Counted from the first letter of the stretch, positions 8,254 to 17,407 are shown. The stretch is 64,000 bases of DNA from Sphingopyxis sp. LC363 (GCF_000756385.1 NZ_JNFC01000003.1:39356-103355); one strand, 5' to 3'. The notes: generated by a model from the sequence alone, not told the origin. Made by a program: numbers and translations.

Positions 8254-9153
8254 CTAGCGTGCGGCCGCCATCGTCGGCGCGGTGAAGCCGGCGCTTGCCA
8301 GCTCGCGTTCGGCCTGCGTGAAGCCATAGGCGGGGACGCTTTCGCCCGCGCGGTCCGATACTTCGTCCCAGGCCGCGACCAGCCGCTGGGCCGCATCGTC
8401 GCCGCGCCCGATGAAGACGCCTTCGGTCAACGTGATATTTGCGGTCGCGAAATGCCCCGCCCCGGCGCACAGGATCGCGCGCGTCGGCGCATCGTCGCCG
8501 ACCAGCGCCAGCAGCCCCGGGCTCACCGCCTCGGGCGCGAGCCGGGCGAGCGCGTCGGGCGCGAGCACGCCGTCGGTCATCGCGGTGGCGGCGGTCGGCG
8601 CGAGGCAGTTGACGCGGACATTATATTTCTCGCCCTCGATACCCAGCGTCTGCATCAGCCCGACGAGCGCCATCTTGGCCGCGCCGTAATTGGCCTGCCC
8701 GAAATTGCCGTAGAGCCCCGACGAGGAGGTCGTCATCACGATGCGGCCGAAACGGCGCTCGCGCATCTGGTCCCACACCGCCTTCGAACAGACCGCCGCG
8801 CCGATCAAGTGAACGTCGACGACGAGGCGGAAATCGTCGAGGTCCATCTTCGCGAAGCTCCTGTCGCGCAGGATGCCGGCGTTGTTGATCAATATATCGA
8901 CGCCGCCCCATGCGCGCGCCGTGTCCTCCACCATCGCCGCGACCTCGGCCTCGTCGGTCACCGAGGCGGCGACCGCCATCGCATCGCCGCCAGCCTCGGC
9001 GATCTCGGCCGCGACGCGCGCGGCGGCGTCGCCGTCGCGATCGTTGATCACGACGCGCGCGCCGTGCCGCGCGAGCATCAGCGCATGCGCGCGGCCAAGC
9101 CCGCCGCCCGCGCCGGTCACGATCGCCACCCTGTCCTTGAGTTCGTCCATCAT
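8254..9153 (-). CDS. Short-chain dehydrogenase/reductase (3-hydroxyacyl-CoA-dehydrogenase-like)
   Basis: A 299-residue classical SDR using NAD(P)H. TGAGGGLG near the N-terminus binds the cofactor, NNAG is present, and the catalytic YxxxK is seen in QANYGAAKM, preceded by TSSSGLYG with the catalytic Ser. The GNFGQANYGAAKM pattern and length are like the (3R)-hydroxyacyl-CoA dehydrogenase domain of peroxisomal multifunctional enzymes, so a beta-oxidation-like step on a CoA ester is plausible. I start at ATG 9153, after a GAGGAA; a longer start at 9201 would run across the dyad operator at 9172-9195 and is unlikely. It sits upstream of the MHS transporter gene. Confidence 0.88.
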   Translation of the reverse strand: MMDELKDRVAIVTGAGGGLGRAHALMLARHGARVVINDRDGDAAARVAAEIAEAGGDAMAVAASVTDEAEVAAMVEDTARAWGGVDILINNAGILRDRSFAKMDLDDFRLVVDVHLIGAAVCSKAVWDQMRERRFGRIVMTTSSSGLYGNFGQANYGAAKMALVGLMQTLGIEGEKYNVRVNCLAPTAATAMTDGVLAPDALARLAPEAVSPGLLALVGDDAPTRAILCAGAGHFATANITLTEGVFIGRGDDAAQRLVAAWDEVSDRAGESVPAYGFTQAERELASAGFTAPTMAAAR

Positions 9154-9171
9154 TCCGCTTTCCTCATTATA

Positions 9172-9195
9172 GTAACTCACTTGTGAGTGAATATT
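9172..9195. promoter_or_regulatory. Candidate TetR-type operator upstream of the SDR gene
   Basis: The sequence contains AACTCACTTGTGAGTGAATA. CTCAC-TT-GTGAG is a perfect dyad and the flanking TGAATAT is shared with the site near 5140. It lies about 20 bases upstream of the SDR start, where bound protein would block initiation. The TetR gene at 9377 is the nearest candidate regulator. Confidence 0.6.
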
Positions 9196-9275
9196 ATCCA
9201 TCTCGCAGTCGGGCCGATGTGCCCTGCCGCCAAGCCCTTTATGGCTTGGGTCAGCCCGAAACTGCCTTCCTTTCC

Positions 9276-9353
9276 CGTCATCCGGCGAAGGCCGGGATCT
9301 CGCCGGCGCGTTATCCCGATACGGTGAAATCCCGGCCTTCGCCGGGATGGCGG
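9276..9353. repeat. Inverted hairpin repeat, family A, copy 2
   Basis: Two arms related to copy 1 flank a short loop. The left arm has lost one C (CATCCGG rather than CATCCCGG) and the right arm ends in GATGGCGG, so the pairing is slightly degraded. It lies between the SDR operator and the end of the TetR gene. Confidence 0.85.
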
Positions 9354-9376
9354 GGCCAAGGTAGAATGATCATCCT

Positions 9377-10069
9377 CTAGATACTGTCCTGCTTGCGTTG
9401 GTCGCAGATTTCGCGGAAACCCGCGGCCATGAAGCGCGCCATGCGCGCCTTGACCGCTTCATAATCGTCCGAATGGCACAGGCCGTGCGACAATTTGTCG
9501 ATGCGCCCGGTGCGCGCGAGCGTCAGCATCAGCGCGCCGGTGACGAAATGATAACCCCAGAAAATATCTTCCTCGGCGGCGTCGGGCAGCGCCTTTTTCA
9601 ATATCTCGATCAGGCGGAGCACGACGGGGTCGAAATATTTGTCCATGAATTCGGCGCCCTCGGGGCTGTTCGACGCCTGCGCGCCGAACGCACCGTAATT
9701 CTTCCAGCCCTCACCGCCCTGGATATAGAGATCGAGGTCGGTGTCGAGGAAGGCGTGCAGCGCGCCTTCCACCGTCGGCTTGCCGCCCGCCGCGCGGTCG
9801 TAATCGTCGAGCGCCTGCATCCGTTTGTCGATCGTCACCACAGCGCGCCGCGCGAATACCGCGTCGAACAGCGTCCTTTTGTCGTCGAAATAATAGTTGA
9901 GCAAAGTGTGGTGGACGCCGACCTGTTTCGCGACATCCTTCAGCGTCACGCCGTGAAAGCCGTGCTTCGAAAACAGGAGTTCGGCGGTGTCGAGGATCTG
10001 CTCCATCATTTCGGCGCGCTGTTCCGCCTTCGACGGGCGCTTCACCGCACTCTTTGCCTTCGACGCCAA
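9377..10069 (-). CDS. TetR-family transcriptional regulator
   Basis: A 230-residue repressor-type protein. The N-terminal helix-turn-helix reads ILDTAELLFSKHGFHGVTLKDVAKQVGVHHTLLNYYF and is typical of TetR/AcrR DNA-binding domains; the rest is an all-helical ligand domain. The open frame extends upstream into the ligase gene, but no ATG is available. A TTG at 10069 follows GGAAGGACAGG and is the best start; GTG 10087 is a weaker alternative. It is the last gene of the TonB receptor-esterase-ligase-TetR series, so it is likely autoregulated with that operon. The three similar dyads at about 5140, 9172 and 15731 are reasonable targets. The effector is unknown, perhaps a CoA ester or the substrate itself. 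Confidence 0.9.
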   Translation of the reverse strand: MASKAKSAVKRPSKAEQRAEMMEQILDTAELLFSKHGFHGVTLKDVAKQVGVHHTLLNYYFDDKRTLFDAVFARRAVVTIDKRMQALDDYDRAAGGKPTVEGALHAFLDTDLDLYIQGGEGWKNYGAFGAQASNSPEGAEFMDKYFDPVVLRLIEILKKALPDAAEEDIFWGYHFVTGALMLTLARTGRIDKLSHGLCHSDDYEAVKARMARFMAAGFREICDQRKQDSI

Positions 10070-10124
10070 ATTCCTGTCCTTCCGCACTTGATCTGTTTCG
10101 TCATGCCGCCGCGACGCGACGGGC

Positions 10125-11720
10125 CTACACCTGACCGTAATCGGCCCGCAATTGCATTTTGTCGATCTTGCCCGTCGGCGCGAGCGGCATCGCGTCGAGC
10201 CGCACAATCGCGTCGGGAATCCACCAGGAGGCGACGCGTTCCCGCAGCGGCGCGAGCAGGTCGTCGTCGCTGACCGATCCGTCATTGGTCTCGACCAGCA
10301 GGATCGGCCGCTCGCCCCATTTGGGATCGCTGCGCCCGATCACCGCCGCGAGCGACACCTGCGGCAACGCGCCGACCAGCGCCTCGATCTCGGCGGGATT
10401 GATCCATTCGCCGCCCGATTTGATCAGATCCTTCGACCGCCCGGTGATCGTCAGATTGCCGGCGCGGTCGAGCCGCGCGAGGTCGCCGGTGTCGAACCAG
10501 CCGTCACCATCGGTCGCGGGCGCGTCCTGCCCGAAATAGCGTTCGACGACGCTCGGCCCGCGGACGCGCAAATGTCCCTCGGCGCCGCGCTGCTCGGCGA
10601 GCGCGCGCCCCTCGGCATCGGTCAGCAGCAGGTCGACGCCGATCGCGGGCTTTCCCGACACGCCGGCGGTGCGATCGGGATCGCCCGGGACCGCCGCGGT
10701 GCCGAGCGGCGACAGCTCGGTCATGCCCCAGCTCGTCTGCACCTCGGCGCCCAGCCGCCGCTCGATCCGTTCCATCAGCGCCGGGGGCATCGGCGCGCCG
10801 CCGACGAGGATGCGTTCGAGCGTCGGCACCTCGCCCCCCTCGCGCTCGAGATGTTCGACCAGCCCCAGCCACACGGTCGGCACGCCGACCCCCGCGGTCA
10901 CCCCTTCGCCGCGGATCAGCGCCGCCAGATGCGCGCCGTCGCTGTGGCGGCCGGGCAGCACGAGCTTGCCGCCCGCCGCGGGCACCGAAAAGGGCAGCCC
11001 CCAAGCGTTGGCGTGGAACATCGGGACCACCGCAAGCACCGCGTCGCGCGCGCGCACGCCCATCACATCGGCCTGCAACTGGCGCATCGTGTGAAGGTAG
11101 CAGCCGCGATGGGTGTAGGTGACGCCCTTCGGTGCGCCGGTGGTGCCCGAGGTGAAGCAGAGCCCCGACGGGCTGTTCTCGTCGAACTCGCCCCAAGCGA
11201 CATCGGCTGATGCCGCCGCGAGCGCGGGTTCGAGCGCAGCGACCGCGATGCGGCCGGTCCCCTCGCCCGCGTCGGGTTCGGCGGTGTCGGCGTCGAGCAG
11301 CAGGATCCGCCGCACGGTCCCGACATTGCGCGTTGCCGCCTCGGCGAGCGGCAGCAGCTCGGGGCTGACGAGCAATATGCCGGCTTCCGACTGCACCAGC
11401 ATGGCGCCGATCTGCCCGGGCGTCAGCCGCGGGTTCAGCGTGTGGCACACCGCGCCCATGCCGATGATCCCGTACCAGCTTTCGAGATGCCCCTGCGTAT
11501 TCCACGCGAGCGTCGCGACGCGGTGCCCCGCGCGCACGCCCATTGCATAGAGCGCGCCCGACACCGCGCGCGCGCGTTCGTAAAGCGCGGCATAGCCGAT
11601 CCGCGCGATGCTTCCGTCCGCCCCAGCCGATACGGTTTCGGCTTGCGCGTGCCATTTGGCGGCGTGGGAGAGGAATTTGTCGAGCGTCAGGCCATAGGAC
11701 TGCATCGAACCGTCGATCAT
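10125..11720 (-). CDS. Acyl-CoA ligase (AMP-dependent synthetase, fatty-acid type)
   Basis: A 531-residue adenylate-forming enzyme that activates a carboxylic acid with ATP and CoA. Motifs in order: the P-loop-like TSGTTGAPKGVTYTHR, the SWGMTELSP A5-type motif, DGWFDTGDLARLD and KDLIKSGGEWINP, followed by PTGKIDK with the catalytic Lys near the C-terminus. It resembles medium/long-chain fatty acid-CoA ligases. The start ATG at 11720 overlaps the TGA of the upstream esterase (ATGA), which implies translational coupling, so hydrolysis of an ester and CoA activation of the released acid are probably consecutive steps. The acyl substrate is not evident. Confidence 0.93.
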   Translation of the reverse strand: MIDGSMQSYGLTLDKFLSHAAKWHAQAETVSAGADGSIARIGYAALYERARAVSGALYAMGVRAGHRVATLAWNTQGHLESWYGIIGMGAVCHTLNPRLTPGQIGAMLVQSEAGILLVSPELLPLAEAATRNVGTVRRILLLDADTAEPDAGEGTGRIAVAALEPALAAASADVAWGEFDENSPSGLCFTSGTTGAPKGVTYTHRGCYLHTMRQLQADVMGVRARDAVLAVVPMFHANAWGLPFSVPAAGGKLVLPGRHSDGAHLAALIRGEGVTAGVGVPTVWLGLVEHLEREGGEVPTLERILVGGAPMPPALMERIERRLGAEVQTSWGMTELSPLGTAAVPGDPDRTAGVSGKPAIGVDLLLTDAEGRALAEQRGAEGHLRVRGPSVVERYFGQDAPATDGDGWFDTGDLARLDRAGNLTITGRSKDLIKSGGEWINPAEIEALVGALPQVSLAAVIGRSDPKWGERPILLVETNDGSVSDDDLLAPLRERVASWWIPDAIVRLDAMPLAPTGKIDKMQLRADYGQV

Positions 11721-13351
11721 TGGCACCCCGCGGCTTTCGGCGGCAGCGGCGGCGAAATGACGCCGACGTTCCAGTTCCATGGAATGTCGCCCGCCGCGCG
11801 GCGGCGGCACATCACCGTTTCGTGCAGCGCCGCGGTGCCGGGAAGCAGGCGGTGCCCGGCTTTCGGCGCATCGGCGATGTGGAGGAAACCGGCGTCGTCG
11901 GAATAATCTGGCCAGTCGGGCTGGCCCTTCGCCTGCGGCCGGCCGCCGCGCGCGAAACTCGCCCAATAATCGCCCATCGCGCCCGCCAGCTTGCGTTCGG
12001 TGAGGTCGTCCGGAATTTTCGGCCACAGCGGCGGCGTCTTGCCCGCGGTACCGAAGATATAGGGCAGCTCGGCGGCGTGGAAGGCGTGGAGCTTCCATTC
12101 GGCGGTCGCCGGATAGCCATGGTCGAAATAATAGAGATAAGCGCCCTGCCCGAGCGCCGCCTGGTTCGACACCAGCCGTTCGGAGGTCCAGCCATACATC
12201 GCGTCGCGCGTCGCCGCGAGCATGCTTTCCTCGATCGTCTTCGCCGGATAGCGCGCAAGGAAGGCGTCCGCCAACTCGCCGTAATTGGCGCGGATCGCGG
12301 CGTCATAGGCCGCGGCATCGGCGGGCGGCTTGGGCAGCAGGAAGCGCAGCGAGCGGATTTCACCGGCGTTGAAGCCCGCGAGGATTGGCACCGGAGCTTG
12401 CTCGTTCCGGTCGAAGCTGTCGACGAGCTGACGCGGCACGATCTTGCCGTCGACGACGGGGAAAGGGAAATAGCCCGTCGCCGGCGCCTTTTCGGCGATG
12501 TCCTTTGCGGGCAGCGCGCGCAGCGCCGCGAGGTCGGCGGCGCCGAGCTTGGCAGCGAGGTCGGCGCCCTGCGCCTCGGCGGGCACCATGCCGTTCAGCG
12601 GCGCATGCAGCGCCGGCGCCGACACCATATAGGCGCTCTGCGCGACCGCCTTGTGGAACAGCCCGCGCGCGGCGGGCGCGGTCATCAGATACATGACGCT
12701 GAGCGCGCCCGCCGACTCGCCCGCGATCGTCACATTGCCCGCGCTGCCGCCGAAGGCGCCGATGTTGCGCTTGACCCATTCGAGCGCCGCGACCTGGTCG
12801 AGCAGCCCATAATTGCCCGACACGCCCTCGACCGATTCGGCGCTGAGCTGCGGATGCGCGAGCCAGCCGAGCGCGCCGAGCCGGTAGTTGATCGACACGA
12901 CGACGATACCGCGTTCGGCGAGCGCGCTGCCGTCATAGATCGGATCGCCGCCCGACCCGCCGGTTAGCGCGCCGCCATGGATCCACACGAATACGGGTGC
13001 GTCCTTCGCATCTTTGGGTGCCCAGATGTTGAGCGACAGGCAATCCTCGCTCATCGCCGGCAGGTCCCAGGCATAGATGCTGGGGCCGCGCGGCCCCGGC
13101 TGCATGCACGCCGCGCCGAAGCGCGTCGCATCGCGGACGCCGTCCCAGCCCTCCGCCGGCTGCGGCGGCGCCCAGCGCAGCTTGCCGACCGGCGGCGCGG
13201 CATAGGGAATGCCCTTGAAGGCGCGGATGCCCTTCGTCTCGCTGCCCTCGACCTTGCCCGCGGGCGCGTCGATCACCGGCCCCGCCGCCATGGCCGGCGC
13301 CGCACAGACGGCGGCGGCGACAACGGCGAGACGGGACAGGCGGCGGATCAT
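11717..13351 (-). CDS. Secreted type-B carboxylesterase, paralogue 2
   Basis: About 544 residues with a cleavable leader (RRLSRLAVVAAAVCAAPAMA). The GESAGA elbow holds the nucleophile Ser at about 213, HGGA is the oxyanion loop, and EDCLSLNIWAP is the family signature. It is a close paralogue of the protein at 3450-5099, with colinear motifs and a similar C-terminal LPG...VM.RRR.AG segment. I prefer ATG 13351 (AAGG four bases upstream); ATG 13363 is abutted by GAGGAG with no spacing. The gene follows the TonB receptor by 25 bases and is coupled to the ligase by an ATGA overlap, so receptor, hydrolase and ligase appear to form one operon. Confidence 0.93.
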   Translation of the reverse strand: MIRRLSRLAVVAAAVCAAPAMAAGPVIDAPAGKVEGSETKGIRAFKGIPYAAPPVGKLRWAPPQPAEGWDGVRDATRFGAACMQPGPRGPSIYAWDLPAMSEDCLSLNIWAPKDAKDAPVFVWIHGGALTGGSGGDPIYDGSALAERGIVVVSINYRLGALGWLAHPQLSAESVEGVSGNYGLLDQVAALEWVKRNIGAFGGSAGNVTIAGESAGALSVMYLMTAPAARGLFHKAVAQSAYMVSAPALHAPLNGMVPAEAQGADLAAKLGAADLAALRALPAKDIAEKAPATGYFPFPVVDGKIVPRQLVDSFDRNEQAPVPILAGFNAGEIRSLRFLLPKPPADAAAYDAAIRANYGELADAFLARYPAKTIEESMLAATRDAMYGWTSERLVSNQAALGQGAYLYYFDHGYPATAEWKLHAFHAAELPYIFGTAGKTPPLWPKIPDDLTERKLAGAMGDYWASFARGGRPQAKGQPDWPDYSDDAGFLHIADAPKAGHRLLPGTAALHETVMCRRRAAGDIPWNWNVGVISPPLPPKAAGCQ

Positions 13352-13376
13352 CGGACCTTTCATCTCCTCGCGCCGA

Positions 13377-15653
13377 TCAGAAGCGGTAGTTGGCGCGGAC
13401 GCCGATGGTGCGCGGACGCATGCGGGCGTAACGGCCGTCGAGGAACGCCTCGGGATGGACATAGGTGACCTTGCTGTCGTCGAAGAGATTTTCGACATAG
13501 ACGCCGAGGTCGATCGCCCCCAGTTTTGCCCCGGCATAGAGGTTCACGTTGGTCCACGCCTCGGTGAAGTCATAGGTCGGGGCGACGGCATTCGGATTGC
13601 CCGGCACATTGGGGAACTGGTTCGGGAAGGCCCCCGCGTGCGACACATTGACCGCGGCATAAGCGGTATCGGCACCGCCGATCGCGAAATCGTAGCGCAG
13701 CGTGCCCGACCCTTGGAAATGCGGCGAGGCAAGGCGCGTGCCGAGCTCGGCGCCCGAAATCGCGGCTTCGCCCGGGGTCAGGTCGGTCACCTTCGCGCGG
13801 TTGAACGAACCGTTGAGCGCGAGGCTCAACCCCTGCACCGGCCGCGCGATGAACTCGAATTCGAGGCCGTAGCTTTCGGCACCGCCGATATTCGTCGCGA
13901 ACTGGATCGAGTCCGAAACGCGGTTCGCCTGAACCTGAATATCCTTCCAGTCGATATAATAGGCGGCGATATTGGCGACGAGATCGCCGCCGAGCCAGCG
14001 GCCCTTCAGCCCTAACTCATAATTGGTGACGCTGTCCGATTTCGCGCCGTCGGGGATGATCAGGTCGTCGGGATCGATCGCGCTGACCAGCCCGGCGCGC
14101 GCATTGACGACCGGGGTGCGAAAGCCCGTCGAGACGGTCGCATAGGTGGTCAGGCTGTCGACCGGCTTCCACGACACGCTCGCCTTCCACGACAGGCGGT
14201 CGTCCTTGACCTTCAGCCCTTCGGCATAGGCGATCGGCGTGACCGTGAGCGGGATGTTCTCCAGACCGAGGAAAGCGGCGGTCAGATAATTGCTGTTGTA
14301 TCCGCCGCCACGAGTGAAGCTCTGCACTTCGGTGCTGCCGTAGCGCAGGCCGCCGGTGACCCAGAAACTGTCGCTGAAGCGCCCGGTCACCTCGCCGAAG
14401 CCTGCGATTTCCTTCTGGTCGGTATAGCTGTTGAAGCGCTGGTAATATTCGTCGGGCAGCCCGGTCAGACCATTCTCGGCCAGATATTCGAGGCTCGACC
14501 GATAAGCGAAATCAACGGTACGGCGCTTGTCGTAATAGAAAAAGCCCGCGACCCATTCGATCGGCCCGTCGTGGCGCGAGACAAGCCGCGTTTCCTGCAC
14601 GAACAGGTCGTCATAGCCATAAGCGTCGAGCGCAAAGGGAAAGGCCTGTGCAAAGGTGCCCGCGAGGTCGACATAGAAGGAGGCGTCATAGTCCGACAGC
14701 GTCGTCGAGCTGATCAGCTCGGCGAAATCGAACTCGTAATTGATCGTCACATTATAATTGGTGAGCTTGCCCTGGAACAGGTCGGGACGGTCCGAGCGGC
14801 GCACGAACTTGCCGAGCAGCGGGTTGGTCAGCCCCGAATCGGCGGGCTTGCTGTTCTCGTACGACGCGAGCAGCTTCACCTTCATGCGGTCGGTCGGCTG
14901 GAGGAGCAGGATCGCGCGGCCGCCGAACGCCTCGAGGCTGTTCGAATCCTCGATCCCGGTGCCGATATTGTCGACCCAGCCGTCCTCGTTGCGATAATAG
15001 CCGGTGACGCGCAGCCCGATCTCGTCCTTCATGATCGGCAAATTGACCATCGCATTATAGCGCTGGCGCACCGAGCTCGACCCGGTGAGGCCGAGGTCGA
15101 TACTCGCCGAGGCCTCGAAATCGTCGAGGTCGGGGCTCTTGGTGATGATCCGCATTGCACCCGCGAGCGAGTTCGACCCGAACAAGGTGCCCTGCGGCCC
15201 GCGCAGGAACTCGACGCGCTCGACGTCGTAGAGATTGGGATCGAGGATCGTCGAATTGCCGTTCGCCGAAATCGGCAGCTCGTCGACATAGATGGCGACC
15301 GCGCTCTGCAGGCCGGCCGAATAGCCGTTGGTGTTGATCCCGCGCGCGGTGAAATTGTTGAAATTCTGCGTCGGACGGTTGACGACGATGCCCGGCGTAT
15401 TCTGGGCGATGCCCTCGAACCCGACGATGCCGAGATCGTCGAGTTCCTCCTGCCCGAACGCGGTGACGCTGAGCGGCACGTCCTGCAGGCGGGCGGTACG
15501 GCGGGTCGCGGTGACGATGATGTCGTTATCGTCCCTCTGCTGATCCGATGCCGCCGTATCGGCGGGCGGCGCCTCGACCCCTTGGGCCATGACGGCAACG
15601 GGCGACGCGAACAGCGCGGCGGCCGAGGCGGACGCAAAAAGCTGAGCCTTCAT
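13377..15653 (-). CDS. TonB-dependent outer membrane receptor
   Basis: A 758-residue receptor: signal peptide (residues 1-23, ending VMAQ), TonB-box-like DIIVTATRR, a plug domain with the VERVEFLRGPQGTLFGSNSLAGAM region, then a 22-strand-type barrel ending in the aromatic residue of VRANYRF. It imports a substrate across the outer membrane using TonB energy. The ATG follows GGGAGGGAGAG. It is the first gene of the operon continuing with the second esterase and the ligase, and a dyad resembling the other cluster operators lies upstream. The pairing with a secreted esterase suggests uptake of an ester. Iron uptake is less likely because no siderophore genes are near. Confidence 0.93.
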   Translation of the reverse strand: MKAQLFASASAAALFASPVAVMAQGVEAPPADTAASDQQRDDNDIIVTATRRTARLQDVPLSVTAFGQEELDDLGIVGFEGIAQNTPGIVVNRPTQNFNNFTARGINTNGYSAGLQSAVAIYVDELPISANGNSTILDPNLYDVERVEFLRGPQGTLFGSNSLAGAMRIITKSPDLDDFEASASIDLGLTGSSSVRQRYNAMVNLPIMKDEIGLRVTGYYRNEDGWVDNIGTGIEDSNSLEAFGGRAILLLQPTDRMKVKLLASYENSKPADSGLTNPLLGKFVRRSDRPDLFQGKLTNYNVTINYEFDFAELISSTTLSDYDASFYVDLAGTFAQAFPFALDAYGYDDLFVQETRLVSRHDGPIEWVAGFFYYDKRRTVDFAYRSSLEYLAENGLTGLPDEYYQRFNSYTDQKEIAGFGEVTGRFSDSFWVTGGLRYGSTEVQSFTRGGGYNSNYLTAAFLGLENIPLTVTPIAYAEGLKVKDDRLSWKASVSWKPVDSLTTYATVSTGFRTPVVNARAGLVSAIDPDDLIIPDGAKSDSVTNYELGLKGRWLGGDLVANIAAYYIDWKDIQVQANRVSDSIQFATNIGGAESYGLEFEFIARPVQGLSLALNGSFNRAKVTDLTPGEAAISGAELGTRLASPHFQGSGTLRYDFAIGGADTAYAAVNVSHAGAFPNQFPNVPGNPNAVAPTYDFTEAWTNVNLYAGAKLGAIDLGVYVENLFDDSKVTYVHPEAFLDGRYARMRPRTIGVRANYRF

Positions 15654-15723
15654 ATCAAACTCTCCCTCCCGTCAGCGGTCATTGCCGCCGATCTGGGCCC
15701 AGCTTATCGGCAAGATTCTCGCG

Positions 15724-15755
15724 CGAGTCAATATTCACTATCGCGTGTGTGAATA
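15724..15755. promoter_or_regulatory. Candidate TetR-type operator upstream of the TonB receptor operon
   Basis: TATTCAC and GTGAATA form a perfect 7-base dyad separated by TATCGCGTGT, overlapping a GAGTCAATATTCACT stretch. The ATATTCACT half-site is identical to those near 5140 and 9172. The position, about 75 bases upstream of the receptor start, suits a promoter operator. The spacing differs from the other two sites, so binding by the same protein is less certain. Confidence 0.45.
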
Positions 15756-15837
15756 AAATGAGAGAGAGGAGGAAAGCCTTGCTACGGAGCGAAATTTGAG
15801 GAGGATTGCCGGGCGATTTGCCGGGTAGGCGGCTTTG

Positions 15838-16929
15838 TTACGCCCCGATCCGCGCCAGCCCGTCCATCACCGCGGTCAGGGCGAGCGCATTCTCGCGCTC
15901 CATCGCGCTATGCCCCGCATTGGTGACCACATAAGTGTAGGGTCCCCCGCCCGCTTCGCGCAGCGCCGCGACGAGCCGCGACGCCTGCGTCAGCGGGCAC
16001 ACCTCGTCAAAGCGGCCATGGACGATATGGATGGGGATGCCGGCGAGCGTGGCGATATTGTCGAAGAAATGCCCCGCGGGGAGGAACAGCGCGTTGGCGA
16101 AATAATGCGCCTCGATCTGCGCGAAGCAGAGCGCGAAATCGGCCTCGCCGAACTTGCCCGTGTCAGCCGTCTCGGGGATCATGTTCGAAATCACGCCCTC
16201 CCACAAGGACCAGGTCAGCGCCGCCTTGAGCTGGCGTTCTTTCTCGGCCGGGGTCTCGGGGACCATGTCGAAGATCGCCTTGTAGGATTTCATCACGTCG
16301 CCGCGCTCTTCGGGCGTCAGCACCGACAGCAGTTCGGCCCACTCGCCAGGATATTTCATATAGGCGCCGGGTTCGGTGAGGGCATAGGGATCGTCGGCCC
16401 ACGTCGCGGCATTGCCCTGATAGAGATAGAGCAGATCCTCGGGCGCCCCCAGAAAGATGCCGCGCAGGATCAGGCTTGCGCAATGCTCGGGATGCGCGAT
16501 GGCATAGGCCATCGCAAGCGTGCTGCCCCAGCTGCCGCCGAAGACGTGCATCGGCCCCGCGATCTCCAGCTTGTCGCGCAATTTCTCGATGTCGCCGATC
16601 AGGTCGGCGGTGGTGTTTTTCGCGAGCGCCACCGCGGGTCCCGTCGAGGCGACATTGGGCTCGCTCTTGCCGCAGCCGCGCTGGTCGAACAGGATGACGC
16701 GATAGCGTTTCGGGTCGAAGAAGCGCGCCATGACAGGCGCGCAGGCGCCGCCGGGACCGCCGTGGAGGAACATCACCGGTTCGCCCGCCGGATTGCCATA
16801 TTCCTCCCAATAGATGCGGTGCGCGGGATCGCGGTCGACCTCGAGCCAGCCGAAATTCAGGCAGGGCGGCTGCGGGTAGACCCAGTCCTCGCCGATCTTG
16901 CTCGTCGCCTGCAATCGCGAAAAATCCAT
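15838..16929 (-). CDS. pip: Proline iminopeptidase (alpha/beta hydrolase, S33)
   Basis: Removes N-terminal proline from peptides in the cytoplasm. The 363-residue protein shows the S33 features: MFLHGGPGGACAP oxyanion loop, DQRGCGKS, nucleophile GGSWGST, the acid in HGRFDEVCP and the His in NAGHSAME. It is somewhat longer than the common ~317-residue enzyme, mainly because of an N-terminal extension of about 30 residues. The ATG at 16929 follows GAAGGGAAAG. The reading frame stays open a long way upstream but that part has no homology-like character. It is downstream of the receptor operon on the same strand but has its own gap of about 180 bases before it, and does not look part of the catabolic cluster. 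Confidence 0.9.
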   Translation of the reverse strand: MDFSRLQATSKIGEDWVYPQPPCLNFGWLEVDRDPAHRIYWEEYGNPAGEPVMFLHGGPGGACAPVMARFFDPKRYRVILFDQRGCGKSEPNVASTGPAVALAKNTTADLIGDIEKLRDKLEIAGPMHVFGGSWGSTLAMAYAIAHPEHCASLILRGIFLGAPEDLLYLYQGNAATWADDPYALTEPGAYMKYPGEWAELLSVLTPEERGDVMKSYKAIFDMVPETPAEKERQLKAALTWSLWEGVISNMIPETADTGKFGEADFALCFAQIEAHYFANALFLPAGHFFDNIATLAGIPIHIVHGRFDEVCPLTQASRLVAALREAGGGPYTYVVTNAGHSAMERENALALTAVMDGLARIGA

Positions 16930-17158
16930 GTCTTTCCCTTCACTTATGATCGGGCTGTATGGCCCGCTTAGCGATGCGCGCCGGCATGTCCACCGCGCGG
17001 GGCGAAACGCCGGGAACTTATGGCGCAGATCATCGTTCAAAAACCACCCCTGATCGCGGGATGGTCGGCGCATATTTGCTCGTCCGCATGACTCAAGTCC
17101 CGGGGTTGGGCGCTCGCGCCCGGAAAGCGATTCCGGCCGCATCAAAAGGAGTGGTCTC

Positions 17159-17407
17159 ATGCGTTTCCAACCCGTCTTGATAAGCGCGCTCGGCGCGCTC
17201 GCACTCTCCGCCTGTTCGCAGCAGGAAGAAATCGCCGCGGCCCCGCCGCCTCCGCCGCCGGGCGCGGTTCCCGGGAGCATCGCCGCCGACCGCGACGGCG
17301 ACGGCATCATCGACGGCTATTACACCGCCGACGGTATCTATCATCCGAACTACACCCCGCCGCCCCCGCCGCCGCCCGCCCCGACGCAGGTGGGAGAACG
17401 CGGCTGA
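17159..17407 (+). CDS. Small proline-rich lipoprotein with an EF-hand-like loop
   Basis: An 82-residue product with a lipoprotein leader whose lipobox reads LSAC (Cys about 19), then two proline runs (PPPPPP near 30 and PPPPPPP near 68) separated by DRDGDGIIDGYY. That loop has the DxDxDG spacing of a calcium-binding EF-hand/dockerin motif. It should be anchored in the outer membrane or inner membrane facing the periplasm. RBS AAAAGGAG precedes the ATG. Its stop overlaps the start of the L,D-transpeptidase (TGATG), so the two are translated together and probably act together at the cell wall. I recognise no named family. Confidence 0.8.
   Translation: MRFQPVLISALGALALSACSQQEEIAAAPPPPPPGAVPGSIAADRDGDGIIDGYYTADGIYHPNYTPPPPPPPAPTQVGERG

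Noticed and set aside
10070..10285. N-terminal extension of the TetR protein into the ligase gene
   Set aside because: The 72 extra residues are Arg/Cys-rich shadow sequence; TTG 10069 with a good ribosome-binding site gives a normal TetR N-terminus.
16959..17180. Possible 73-residue gene upstream of the small lipoprotein
   Set aside because: It overlaps the lipoprotein ribosome-binding site and start, and the translation has no recognisable feature.
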